Positions 1 through 6,222 are shown, counted from the first letter of the stretch. The stretch: 6,380 nucleotides of DNA from JBBQQK01 sp038216025 (GCA_038216025.1 JBBQQK010000064.1:1-6380); one strand, 5' to 3'. A program made the numbers and translations. The notes: generated from the letters alone by a model not told the origin.

Positions 1-118
1 GAATACAACCAATTCGCTAGACGGTAGCTTCTCTTGGTTAAAACAAAAAGTAGGTATTCATAGGGGCATGACCAGAATAAATAGGGCAAAAATTATTGAG
101 TATATTTTGAACAATTAG
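1..118 (+). CDS. Transposase, C-terminal end only (partial at window edge)
   Basis: The reading frame starting at base 2 is open for 38 codons and ends with TAG at 116-118; the gene begins before the window. The visible peptide contains NTTNSLDGSFSWLKQKVG followed by IHRGMTRINR. A TTN-S/x-L-(D/E)G element followed by LK and HRGM/HRGL is typical of the extreme C-terminus of DDE transposases in the IS256/IS1249-like group, where the motif surrounds the last catalytic acidic region. From this short tail the exact IS family cannot be fixed, nor whether the element is intact. No terminal inverted repeat can be confirmed, because only one end is in view; it should lie between the stop and about position 157. 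The gene runs toward the minus-strand genes and is separated from them by a hairpin terminator. Confidence 0.6.
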   Translation, partial: NTTNSLDGSFSWLKQKVGIHRGMTRINRAKIIEYILNN

Positions 119-157
119 CAACAAGAATTTGATATTAACCCCATTTTTAGCTTACGC

Positions 158-195
158 ACAATAAAAAGACCATCATTTGTTGGTCTTTTTATTGT
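158..195. terminator. Bidirectional intrinsic terminator
   Basis: Bases 158-172 (ACAATAAAAAGACCA) pair perfectly with 181-195 (TGGTCTTTTTATTGT), a 15-bp stem with an 8-nt loop at 173-180. The stem carries an A-run on its 5' arm and a T5 run on its 3' arm, so transcripts from either direction get a hairpin with a U-rich 3' side. It lies 39 nt after the transposase stop and 64 nt after the stop of the minus-strand lysine-rich gene. That is where convergent transcription units would share a terminator. Confidence 0.75.
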
Positions 196-259
196 ATAAT
201 ATTTAACCTGTATCCCTAGCGACTCTTGTAATCTGCCTTTTATCAGGATGATTGTAGAA

Positions 260-349
260 CTATTTGGAGATTAGTGGACCAAGCCCTTTGACTTTCTTCT
301 TTTGCTTGGGTTTTTTGACTTCTTTTTTTGCACTTTTATCTTTTGACAT
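260..349 (-). CDS. Small lysine-rich protein of unknown function (29 aa)
   Basis: An ATG at 349 opens a 29-codon frame ending in TAG at 260-262. The product begins MSKDKSAKKEVKKPKQKKK and ends VKGLGPLISK; about 40% of residues are lysine, with no hydrophobic segment or cysteines. Support for a real gene comes from an AAGGA ribosome site 7 nt before the ATG and a promoter-like TTGGGA-17-TAAAAT just upstream. A terminator hairpin follows downstream. Short, highly basic proteins starting MSKDK occur in several bacterial groups and are usually annotated as hypothetical; nucleic-acid or ribosome binding would fit the charge but is only inference. It lies 112 nt beyond the helicase stop on the same strand. 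Past the TAG the frame stays open for 18 more codons to TAA at 203-205, which is not unusual by chance. Confidence 0.55.
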   Translation of the reverse strand: MSKDKSAKKEVKKPKQKKKVKGLGPLISK

Positions 350-356
350 TTTATTT

Positions 357-361
357 TCCTT
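357..361 (-). promoter_or_regulatory. Ribosome binding site of the lysine-rich ORF
   Basis: On the minus strand the sequence reads AAGGA, then 7 nt (AAATAAA), then ATG. This good spacing is the main reason for treating the 29-codon frame as translated. Confidence 0.55.
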
Positions 362-376
362 AAATTTCTTATTCTT

Positions 377-405
377 ATTTTATAATAGTATCATTTTAAT
401 CCCAA
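377..405 (-). promoter_or_regulatory. Promoter-like sequence for the lysine-rich ORF
   Basis: Read on the minus strand: TTGGGA (400-405), a 17-nt spacer, then TAAAAT (377-382), which predicts a transcript start near 370 and a 5' leader of about 20 nt. The -10 hexamer is identical to the one proposed before the AbrB-like gene. The -35 matches 4 of 6 consensus bases. It would allow the small gene to be expressed independently of the helicase. Confidence 0.4.
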
Positions 406-461
406 AAAGTGAATCATCCATGACTATTGATCTGAGTAATATTAAAAGTTGTGTCAAAAGA

Positions 462-1871
462 TTAAAACAAATTCATTGCCGAGTAATCGCAATATTCGTC
501 CTCTTCATAGACAACCCCATTGTCATTCAATGATCGGCATTTTTCGACGAATTTAACGACATGTTCATCCATGAAGATATGGCGTTTTTTGATTGGGCGC
601 TTTAAGGTAAGCCCCTCAAAAGTGGTGCATCGCGAGAGAGCGACATAAATTTGACCGTGAGCAAAAGTACCATTGCCTATATCCAAAATCACCTGATCAA
701 AAGTTTTGCCCTGACTTTTGTGAATAGTTATGGCCCATGCCAATTTCATCGGATATTGGGTAAAAGAACCGGAGGAAGAAGAGTCAATAATCCCCTTTTC
801 GTCGTCATAAAAATAATTATACATCTCCCAAGTAAAAGGAGCTACTTCGACTTTTTTTCCTTCAGAGAGCACTACTTCGATCACGGTTGTCTTAATTTTC
901 ATTCCTTCACTATCAGTGGATTCAACTTCTTTGATCTTTTCAACTTGACCTATAGAGCCGTTCACCCAGCGACCGGCAGAATCGTTATTTAGCATCATTA
1001 TCTGTGCACCGACTTTAATAGTGAGCTCCTTTGAAGTTGGCAATGACTTTAAATCGAATGTACCTGTCATTGATCCGTTCATTGTAATCAACTCTTTTTC
1101 GAGAGTTACCAATTTCTCCTGATTTATTGTATCCGCCAATAGATTAGTAGTGGTGAGACAAATGTTGAAACCTTTATCTTCGACATAGCTAGTTTGATCA
1201 AGACGGCTATTCAGTAGATCCAAATCTTCTTCTGAAACTGTATTGTTTCTGACTTTGTTCAAGAGCTCAATAAAAGATTGATTATTTTGACGGTAAATCT
1301 TGGTCAACTCCAAAAATTCCATTTGAAAACCGGTGAAAAAGACATGAGCTGAGAAGAAATACGGCGTTTTGTATGATAATTTAATAATTTCCCGATCGCT
1401 ATTAGTAACAACGGGAGGCAGTTGGAAAAGATCGCCGATAAACACCATCTTGACGCCGCCAAAAGGTCGATCTCGATGTTTGCCGTTCAACCTCATAAAA
1501 CGGTCTACGCAATCCAAAAGATCCGCTCGAACCATTGAAATTTCATCGATCACCATTATCTGAATTTTCTCGTACACTTTACGTTTTTTATTTTTTTGTC
1601 CCAAGCTTTTTACTTTTGACAAATTGATATCGGGGCGAAAACCGAAAAATGAATGGATCGTTTGACCCTTAATATTCAACGCGGCGACACCAGTTGGCGC
1701 CAAAACTACTATATTTTTCTTGGTTGTTTTGCGAAAAAGATCAAGAAGGGTTGATTTGCCAGTGCCGGCATTGCCAGTGATAAAAATATTCTTTCTCGAG
1801 TTTTCCAAAAAATCGAGGGCTTCCTCGAACTGTTGGTTGATCTCTATTTCTTTTTTTATTCTTAAGGCCAC
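462..1871 (-). CDS. PIF1-like SF1B DNA helicase (469 aa)
   Basis: This is an ATP-driven, predicted 5'-to-3' DNA helicase of the PIF1/RecD-like superfamily 1B. Visible motifs in order are Walker A GNAGTGKS (33-40), motif Ia APTGVAA (58-64), Walker B VIDEISMV (107-114) and motif III GDLFQLPPV (146-154). The PIF1-type block LTKIYRQNNQSF follows (189-200, with R194), then IHKSQGKTFD (383-392) and YVALSRCTTFEGL (409-421), which holds the arginine of motif VI. All key residues are present and the length is that of the bare helicase core, with no large accessory domain. The C-terminus is a short acidic tail (YEEDEYCDY, 455-463). Family members unwind forks, R-loops and G-quadruplexes; the substrate here is unknown. 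The GTG start at 1871 is the earliest possible, since an in-frame TAA lies upstream with no ATG between, and an AAGAGGG site precedes it. I see no terminator directly after the stop. Confidence 0.93.
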   Translation of the reverse strand: MALRIKKEIEINQQFEEALDFLENSRKNIFITGNAGTGKSTLLDLFRKTTKKNIVVLAPTGVAALNIKGQTIHSFFGFRPDINLSKVKSLGQKNKKRKVYEKIQIMVIDEISMVRADLLDCVDRFMRLNGKHRDRPFGGVKMVFIGDLFQLPPVVTNSDREIIKLSYKTPYFFSAHVFFTGFQMEFLELTKIYRQNNQSFIELLNKVRNNTVSEEDLDLLNSRLDQTSYVEDKGFNICLTTTNLLADTINQEKLVTLEKELITMNGSMTGTFDLKSLPTSKELTIKVGAQIMMLNNDSAGRWVNGSIGQVEKIKEVESTDSEGMKIKTTVIEVVLSEGKKVEVAPFTWEMYNYFYDDEKGIIDSSSSGSFTQYPMKLAWAITIHKSQGKTFDQVILDIGNGTFAHGQIYVALSRCTTFEGLTLKRPIKKRHIFMDEHVVKFVEKCRSLNDNGVVYEEDEYCDYSAMNLF

Positions 1872-1876
1872 AATAT

Positions 1877-1883
1877 CCCTCTT
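1877..1883 (-). promoter_or_regulatory. Ribosome binding site deciding the helicase GTG start
   Basis: The minus strand reads AAGAGGG, then 5 nt (ATATT), then GTG at 1871. This supports the non-ATG start; no other start codon lies between it and the upstream in-frame stop. Confidence 0.6.
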
Positions 1884-1906
1884 GATTAATACTTAATAAC
1901 ATTACC

Positions 1907-1934
1907 TTAATAAACAAAAATATAGCAATGCAAA
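1907..1934 (-). promoter_or_regulatory. Weak promoter candidate for the helicase gene
   Basis: On the minus strand TTTGCA (1929-1934) and TATTAA (1907-1912) are separated by 16 nt, each matching 4 of 6 consensus bases. It predicts a leader of about 30 nt. In such AT-rich DNA this is only the best-looking of several weak candidates. Confidence 0.22.
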
Positions 1935-1967
1935 GGTTATGCGTTTCATACATTTATTCAAACCTTT
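1932..1967. repeat. Short inverted repeat in the divergent intergenic region
   Basis: AAAGGTT (1932-1938) is the exact reverse complement of AACCTTT (1961-1967), with a 22-nt spacer. It touches the proposed helicase -35 box. It could be an operator half-site pair or chance; a second, smaller inverted pair, AAACGA (2000-2005) with TCGTTT (2014-2019), lies closer to the regulator gene. Confidence 0.25.
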
Positions 1968-2036
1968 CTGGTATTCCGAATTAATTACAGCGTCTGGAAA
2001 AACGATCCCGTTGTCGTTTCGTGGTTAACTTTTCAA

Positions 2037-2065
2037 TTGACTTGAAGTTCGTTTAAGTATAAAAT
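2037..2065 (+). promoter_or_regulatory. Promoter of the regulator-ABC exporter operon
   Basis: TTGACT (2037-2042) and TAAAAT (2060-2065) are separated by exactly 17 nt, matching 5 of 6 bases at each box. Transcription would start near 2072, giving a leader of roughly 25 nt before the ATG at 2098. This is the best sigma-70-type promoter facing the operon. Confidence 0.6.
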
Positions 2066-2080
2066 GTAGGAAAAGTATAA
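2055..2080 (+). repeat. Direct repeat AAGTATAA overlapping the operon promoter
   Basis: AAGTATAA occurs at 2055-2062, overlapping the -10 box, and again at 2073-2080, near the expected transcript start, 18 bp apart. The position suits an operator for autoregulation by the AbrB-like protein encoded just downstream, but the sequence is AT-rich and low in complexity, so chance is possible. Confidence 0.25.
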
Positions 2081-2086
2081 CTTATC

Positions 2087-2092
2087 AAAGGA
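2087..2092 (+). promoter_or_regulatory. Ribosome binding site of the AbrB-like gene
   Basis: AAAGGA lies 5 nt before the ATG at 2098. It contrasts with the next gene, which has no such site. Confidence 0.6.
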
Positions 2093-2097
2093 TCATT

Positions 2098-2322
2098 ATG
2101 TTCAACAAATCATTCTACGGCTCAGCTAGCGTCGGAGAAAAAGGACAGATCGTCATACCTGTCAATGCTAGAAATGCGCTCAATTTAGAAATAGGAGACA
2201 AACTTTTAGTTTTTTCTGGTCCCGGAAATAAAGGTTTGGTGTTAGTGAAACCAGAAGTGATGGAAGATTTCGTTAAAAAGATGAATGAAGATTTTACTCA
2301 AATTAAGTTGGAGGACAAGTAG
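2098..2322 (+). CDS. AbrB/MazE/SpoVT-fold DNA-binding regulator (74 aa)
   Basis: This is a small swapped-hairpin transcription factor. The core SVGEKGQIVIPVNAR (11-25) followed by LNLEIGDKLLVFSG (28-41) is the classic AbrB-type beta-hairpin dimerisation and DNA-contact region. A strand LVLVKP (47-52) and a charged helix (about 53-68) complete it. Such proteins bind AT-rich operators as dimers or tetramers. The fold is shared with MazE-type antitoxins, but no toxin gene (MazF, PIN) follows. Instead, two ABC exporter genes lie downstream on the same strand, so a local regulator of the exporter operon is the better reading. In Bacillus subtilis the related BmrCD exporter is also known to be under AbrB control, which makes the linkage plausible. 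The start is fixed by an AAAGGA site 5 nt upstream. Its target sites are not known. Confidence 0.85.
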   Translation: MFNKSFYGSASVGEKGQIVIPVNARNALNLEIGDKLLVFSGPGNKGLVLVKPEVMEDFVKKMNEDFTQIKLEDK

Positions 2323-2326
2323 CCGG

Positions 2327-2388
2327 AATGGACAAAAAGGCAAATTAACAGCCAAAATCCACATTATTGTACAGAATAGTGGTCCATT
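2327..2388 (+). repeat. Long-range inverted repeat in the leader before the first ABC gene
   Basis: AATGGAC (2327-2333) is exactly complementary to GTCCATT (2382-2388). The left arm covers the ATG of a 6-codon reading frame (2328-2348, MDKKAN) directly after the regulator stop. The right arm lies 16 nt before the ABC start. In RNA it would form a 7-bp long-range stem that cannot coexist with the local hairpin at 2367-2396. No T-run follows, so it is not a terminator. Confidence 0.3.
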
Positions 2389-2396
2389 GTGTGCAA
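2367..2396 (+). promoter_or_regulatory. Imperfect RNA hairpin just before the first ABC gene
   Basis: TTGTACAGAAT (2367-2377) pairs with ATTGTGTGCAA (2386-2396): 7 pairs including one G-U, one G-G mismatch, then 3 pairs, around the 8-nt loop AGTGGTCC. The hairpin ends 8 nt before the ATG at 2405, the place where a Shine-Dalgarno site would normally be. It could control initiation or mark an mRNA processing point. Its 3' arm and loop overlap the right arm of the long-range repeat. Confidence 0.3.
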
Positions 2397-2404
2397 ATAT
2401 ATCT

Positions 2405-4204
2405 ATGCTAAAACTTTTTAGACACTTAAAACCTTACACATACTCTTTGATCGCCTTGATCATGTTGACTTTTGTGCAGGTTATGACTTCGCTGCAACTG
2501 CCTGATTATATGGCCAAAATTGTAAACGAAGGTATTGTTGGAGAGAATAATTCACTTATCTACAGTACCGGTTTTCGGATGCTGCTTGTTTCGTTGCTCG
2601 GCGGTGTCTGCATGGTCATCGTCAGCTACTTGGCATCCAAGATTGCCTCCGGTTTTTCCCGCGATCTGCGCAATAATCTATTCTCTAAAGTAGAGGGCTT
2701 TTCTTTAGTCGAATTCAATAAATTTTCTACTGCTTCGCTTATCACTCGTTCAACCAATGATATTCAGCAGGTCCAAACAGTGCTGGTTATGATTTTAAGA
2801 ATGGTTTTAATGGCTCCGATGATGGGGATTGGTGGCATTATTAAGGCTTACCAATTAGCTCCTTCTATGACGTGGATCATGGGTTTGTCCGTTGGAGTTA
2901 TGCTGCTCGTTATCATAGTGCTTTTTTCTATAGCTCTTCCCAAATTTAAACTCTTGCAGAACATGGTTGATAAACTGAATTTGGTTACACGAGAAATTTT
3001 GACTGGCTTGCGTGTGATCAGAGCTTTCAATGCCGAAAAATACGAAGAGAAAAAATTTGATAAAACCAACACCGAATTGACCAATTTAAACCTTTTTGTT
3101 AATCGTCTGATGGTTGTGATGCAACCAATAATGATGTTGATTTTCAATTTTTCCGCATTGGCAGCGATCTGGGTTGGCGCCCATATGATTGATCAAAATA
3201 GATTGGCGATCGGCGACATGATGGCTTTCTTGCAATACTCAATGCAAGTGATCATGTCCTTCTTGATGTTCTCGATGGTTTTCATTATGGTGCCACGTGC
3301 CTCAGTTTCTGCTAGCCGTATTGCTGAAGTAATAGAGACTAAGCCAGAGATTGAAGATCCCAAAAAAGCTCTGCCTATCAAGGACAAGGCCGGTTTGGTA
3401 GAATTCAAAAACGTATTTTTCACCTATCCCGGAGCAGACGTTCCTGTTTTGGAAGATATATCCTTCACCGCTCTCCCCGGTCAGACAACTGCTTTCGTTG
3501 GATCAACCGGCAGTGGCAAATCGACAGTGATCAATTTGATTCCTCGCTTTTATGATATAGTTTCAGGCCACGTAATGATCGATGGCGTCGACGTTCGATC
3601 TCTGGAGCAAGAAGTATTATGGCGTAAAATAGGATACGTACCCCAAAAAGGCGTTTTGTTTTCGGGCACTATCGAAAGCAACATTAAATACGGAGCACCC
3701 AATGCAACCGACGACGAAATAAAGCTATCGGCGCAAGTGGCGCAAGCGACCGAATTTATCGAAGGATTACCTGGAAAATTCAAAACTCCGATCTCCCAAG
3801 GCGGCACCAACATTTCCGGCGGTCAAAAACAACGTCTTTCAATTGCCAGAGCTTTAGTTCGCAAGCCTGAAATTTATATCTTTGACGATAGTTTTTCCGC
3901 ACTCGATTTCACGACCGATGCCAAACTACGAAAGGCATTGAAAAAGGAAACAGAAAATAAAACGGTTTTAATTGTGGCGCAGAGAATATCAACTGTCATA
4001 TCAGCAGAGAAGATCATCGTATTGAATGAAGGCAAAATTGTAGGAGAAGGCACCCACCGATCGCTTTTAAAAAGCTGTGAAGTCTATCGTGAAATTGCTC
4101 TCTCCCAGCTATCTCAGAAAGAACTGGAGGACGATTTAGAGACCTCGGAAACAGGAAGCATAAATGTATTCCCTCCTCAATATGCCGGAAAGGAGCTTTT
4201 GTGA
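2405..4204 (+). CDS. ABC exporter half-transporter A, degenerate-site subunit (599 aa)
   Basis: This is a type IV (ABCB-like) multidrug-type exporter subunit with a membrane domain of six helices (about 14-33, 57-80, 127-147, 154-176, 236-260, 270-296) and a C-terminal ATPase. Motifs are A-loop Y341, Walker A GSTGSGKS (366-373), Q-loop Q414, signature ISGGQ (470-474), Walker B IYIFDDSFSALD (490-501) and switch VAQRIST (524-530). The Walker B glutamate is replaced by D495 and the switch histidine by Q526, while the signature is canonical; these are features of the non-catalytic-site partner in heterodimeric pumps. The frame is open back to an ATG at 2285 inside the regulator gene, but the extra 40 residues look like out-of-frame translation. 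The family-like N-terminus MLKLFRHLKPY starts at 2405. No Shine-Dalgarno site precedes it. A charged tail follows the ATPase (about 570-599). The transported substrate is unknown. Confidence 0.93.
   Translation: MLKLFRHLKPYTYSLIALIMLTFVQVMTSLQLPDYMAKIVNEGIVGENNSLIYSTGFRMLLVSLLGGVCMVIVSYLASKIASGFSRDLRNNLFSKVEGFSLVEFNKFSTASLITRSTNDIQQVQTVLVMILRMVLMAPMMGIGGIIKAYQLAPSMTWIMGLSVGVMLLVIIVLFSIALPKFKLLQNMVDKLNLVTREILTGLRVIRAFNAEKYEEKKFDKTNTELTNLNLFVNRLMVVMQPIMMLIFNFSALAAIWVGAHMIDQNRLAIGDMMAFLQYSMQVIMSFLMFSMVFIMVPRASVSASRIAEVIETKPEIEDPKKALPIKDKAGLVEFKNVFFTYPGADVPVLEDISFTALPGQTTAFVGSTGSGKSTVINLIPRFYDIVSGHVMIDGVDVRSLEQEVLWRKIGYVPQKGVLFSGTIESNIKYGAPNATDDEIKLSAQVAQATEFIEGLPGKFKTPISQGGTNISGGQKQRLSIARALVRKPEIYIFDDSFSALDFTTDAKLRKALKKETENKTVLIVAQRISTVISAEKIIVLNEGKIVGEGTHRSLLKSCEVYREIALSQLSQKELEDDLETSETGSINVFPPQYAGKELL
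4189..4195 (+). promoter_or_regulatory. Strong ribosome binding site inside the end of subunit A gene
   Basis: AAAGGAG lies 5 nt before the GTG at 4201, within the last codons of subunit A. It fixes the start of subunit B and, with the GTGA overlap (GTG 4201-4203, TGA 4202-4204), indicates translational coupling and balanced production of the two subunits. Confidence 0.75.
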
Positions 4205-6222
4205 GCAAACATAATAAAAAAATTGAATCTCCATCGCCAAAGGGAGGGCAGCCCGGAGGAATGATGGGCGGTCCAGCCAGCATGATCGGAGCAGGCCAAA
4301 AAGCCAAAAATTTCAAAAAGACTATGAGGTCTTTAATCGGATACTTGAAACCGTTTTGGGTTTCAATCGTGATTGTTTTTGTTTTTGCAATCGCTTCCAC
4401 CATTTTTTCAATTTTTAGTCCCAAAATTCTAGGCAATGTTACCAATACCATTGTTGATGGCTATATCAACAGAACTGTTTACGACCAAGTTGCTTCAAAG
4501 CTGCCACCTGGCACAAAAATACCGTCTGGAACTTCAGGCTCCGATATCATTAGCAAAATGCCGCCTGAGACGCTCAGTCAAATTTCTACCGACCGGTTGG
4601 ACAAAATAAGAACGATCGATCTATCGACCCGTCCGGGAATTGATTTTGCAAAAATTTCCAGCGTTGCCATTCTTCTTATATTCCTTTATGCCATCAGCGC
4701 AATATTTAGTTACATCCAAGGTTGGATAATGACTAACATATCCCAAAAGATAACTTTCAATTTTCGTCGTGATATATCCCGAAAAATCAACAAAATGCCA
4801 TTGCGTTATTTTGATTCCAAAACTCACGGCGAAGTATTGTCGAGGGTGACCAATGACGTCGACACAGTCAGTCAGACTTTAAATCAGTCTTTAACTCAGA
4901 TTGTGACATCGATTACCTTGATTATTGGTTTCTTGATCATGATGTTTTCGATTTCTTGGCAAATGACATTGGTGGCAATCCTGATTTTACCGCTGTCAAT
5001 GATCTTTGTAACGACTATTATCAAAAAATCACAAGCACAATTCAAAGATCAACAGGAAACTCTGGGCCATATCAATGGTCATGTTGAGGAAATGTACAGC
5101 GGCCACAATGTGATGAAAGTTATGGGCGGAGAAAAACGTTCAATAGCGAAGTTCAAAGAGATTAGCTCGAAGCTTTACGAGAGCGGCTGGAAATCGCAAT
5201 TCTTTTCCGGCTTAATGTACCCGATTATGAGCTTTCTTGGTAACTTGGGGTATGTCGGAGTTTCGGTTCTTGGCGGCTATCTTGCAATCAGAGGAAATGT
5301 TAAGATTGGGGATATTCAAGCCTTCATTCAATATGTGAATCAATTCAATCAACCAATTTTGCAAACGGCCAATATCGCCAACATAATGCAATCAACCGCG
5401 GCTGCAGCTGAACGAGTTTTTGAATTCCTGGACGAAGATGACGAGGTTGCGGAAAGCAAAAATCCGATCGTATTAGACAAAGTAAAAGGCAAAGTAGATT
5501 TTAATGATGTGGTTTTTGGTTACGATGCAAATAAAATTATAATAAAAAACTTTAATGCCAAAATTAAACCAGGTCAACGCGTTGCTATAGTTGGTCCGAC
5601 CGGCGCCGGCAAGACAACTATGGTAAACCTTTTGATGCGTTTTTATGAAATCAATAAAGGGGAAATCAAAGTGGACGGAGTTAACATTAAAGATATGAAA
5701 CGAACCGATCTGAGAAAGATGTTTGGTATGGTATTGCAGGACACCTGGCTTTTCAACGGAACAATCAAAGAAAATATTGCTTATGGAAACACACAAGCGA
5801 CTGATGACGAAATTACAGCCGCTGCCAAAGCTGCTCATGTCGATCATTTCATCCACTCAATGCCCCATGGCTACAATGCAACTCTTGATGAAGAAGCAGG
5901 CAACGTATCACAAGGTGAAAAACAGCTCCTAACTATTGCTCGCGCTATGCTGGCCGATCCGGCCATTCTGATATTGGATGAAGCCACTAGTTCCGTCGAT
6001 ACCCGGACTGAAATTTTGATTCAACAAGCGATGGACAACCTTATGAAAGGGCGTACCAGTTTTATCATAGCCCACCGCCTCTCGACGATCCGTGACGCTG
6101 ATCTTATTTTGGTAATGAACGACGGCAATATAGTAGAGCAAGGTACCCATGACGAATTATTGAACAAAAAAGGCTTCTACGCTTCACTTTACAATAGTCA
6201 ATTTGTAGCCTCAAAAGACTAA
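4201..6222 (+). CDS. ABC exporter half-transporter B, catalytic-site subunit (673 aa)
   Basis: This is the partner of subunit A in a predicted heterodimeric drug-type exporter. A cytoplasmic tail rich in Gly, Pro and Met (GGQPGGMMGGPASMIG, 15-30) precedes the membrane domain. TM1 lies at about 52-73 and TM2 at about 152-175; the stretch between them is unusually long (about 75 residues) and faces outside. TM3-TM6 fall near 233-252, 254-274, 334-360 and 368-390. ATPase motifs are A-loop Y441, Walker A GPTGAGKT (465-472), Q-loop Q513, Walker B ILILDEATSSVD (589-600) with catalytic E594, and switch H625. The signature is VSQGEK (569-574), not LSGGQ. The intact Walker B and histidine with an altered signature mirror subunit A. 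Length and the extracellular insertion recall BmrD-type subunits, known for an extra outer domain. The start is GTG, supported by AAAGGAG. The gene ends in TAA at 6220-6222, probably the operon end. Confidence 0.94.
   Translation: MSKHNKKIESPSPKGGQPGGMMGGPASMIGAGQKAKNFKKTMRSLIGYLKPFWVSIVIVFVFAIASTIFSIFSPKILGNVTNTIVDGYINRTVYDQVASKLPPGTKIPSGTSGSDIISKMPPETLSQISTDRLDKIRTIDLSTRPGIDFAKISSVAILLIFLYAISAIFSYIQGWIMTNISQKITFNFRRDISRKINKMPLRYFDSKTHGEVLSRVTNDVDTVSQTLNQSLTQIVTSITLIIGFLIMMFSISWQMTLVAILILPLSMIFVTTIIKKSQAQFKDQQETLGHINGHVEEMYSGHNVMKVMGGEKRSIAKFKEISSKLYESGWKSQFFSGLMYPIMSFLGNLGYVGVSVLGGYLAIRGNVKIGDIQAFIQYVNQFNQPILQTANIANIMQSTAAAAERVFEFLDEDDEVAESKNPIVLDKVKGKVDFNDVVFGYDANKIIIKNFNAKIKPGQRVAIVGPTGAGKTTMVNLLMRFYEINKGEIKVDGVNIKDMKRTDLRKMFGMVLQDTWLFNGTIKENIAYGNTQATDDEITAAAKAAHVDHFIHSMPHGYNATLDEEAGNVSQGEKQLLTIARAMLADPAILILDEATSSVDTRTEILIQQAMDNLMKGRTSFIIAHRLSTIRDADLILVMNDGNIVEQGTHDELLNKKGFYASLYNSQFVASKD

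Noticed and set aside
195..200. Perfect TATAAT on the plus strand just after the hairpin
   Set aside because: There is no -35 box at suitable spacing, it overlaps the terminator stem, and no plus-strand gene follows.
207..250. Faint tRNA-like look of the sequence around the minus-strand GCAGATTACAAG
   Set aside because: There is no matching anticodon stem, no T-loop (GGTTCGA-type) sequence and no acceptor stem on either strand.
203..259. In-frame continuation of the lysine-rich ORF past its TAG (18 codons, then TAA), hinting at readthrough or a broken longer gene
   Set aside because: An 18-codon open stretch is common by chance, and nothing in the peptide is recognisable. Without homologues there is no basis to call readthrough or a nonsense mutation.
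2285..2404. A 40-codon upstream extension of subunit A starting at the ATG at 2285, overlapping the regulator gene
   Set aside because: The extra peptide has no transporter-like features and comes from the regulator's out-of-frame sequence and the leader. The family-like N-terminus begins at the ATG at 2405. No ribosome site supports 2285 either.
4014..4451. A 145-codon minus-strand frame across the subunit A/B junction, with other long antisense frames inside the transporter and helicase genes
   Set aside because: These are shadows of well-supported coding genes. They lack family-like sequence and good ribosome sites.
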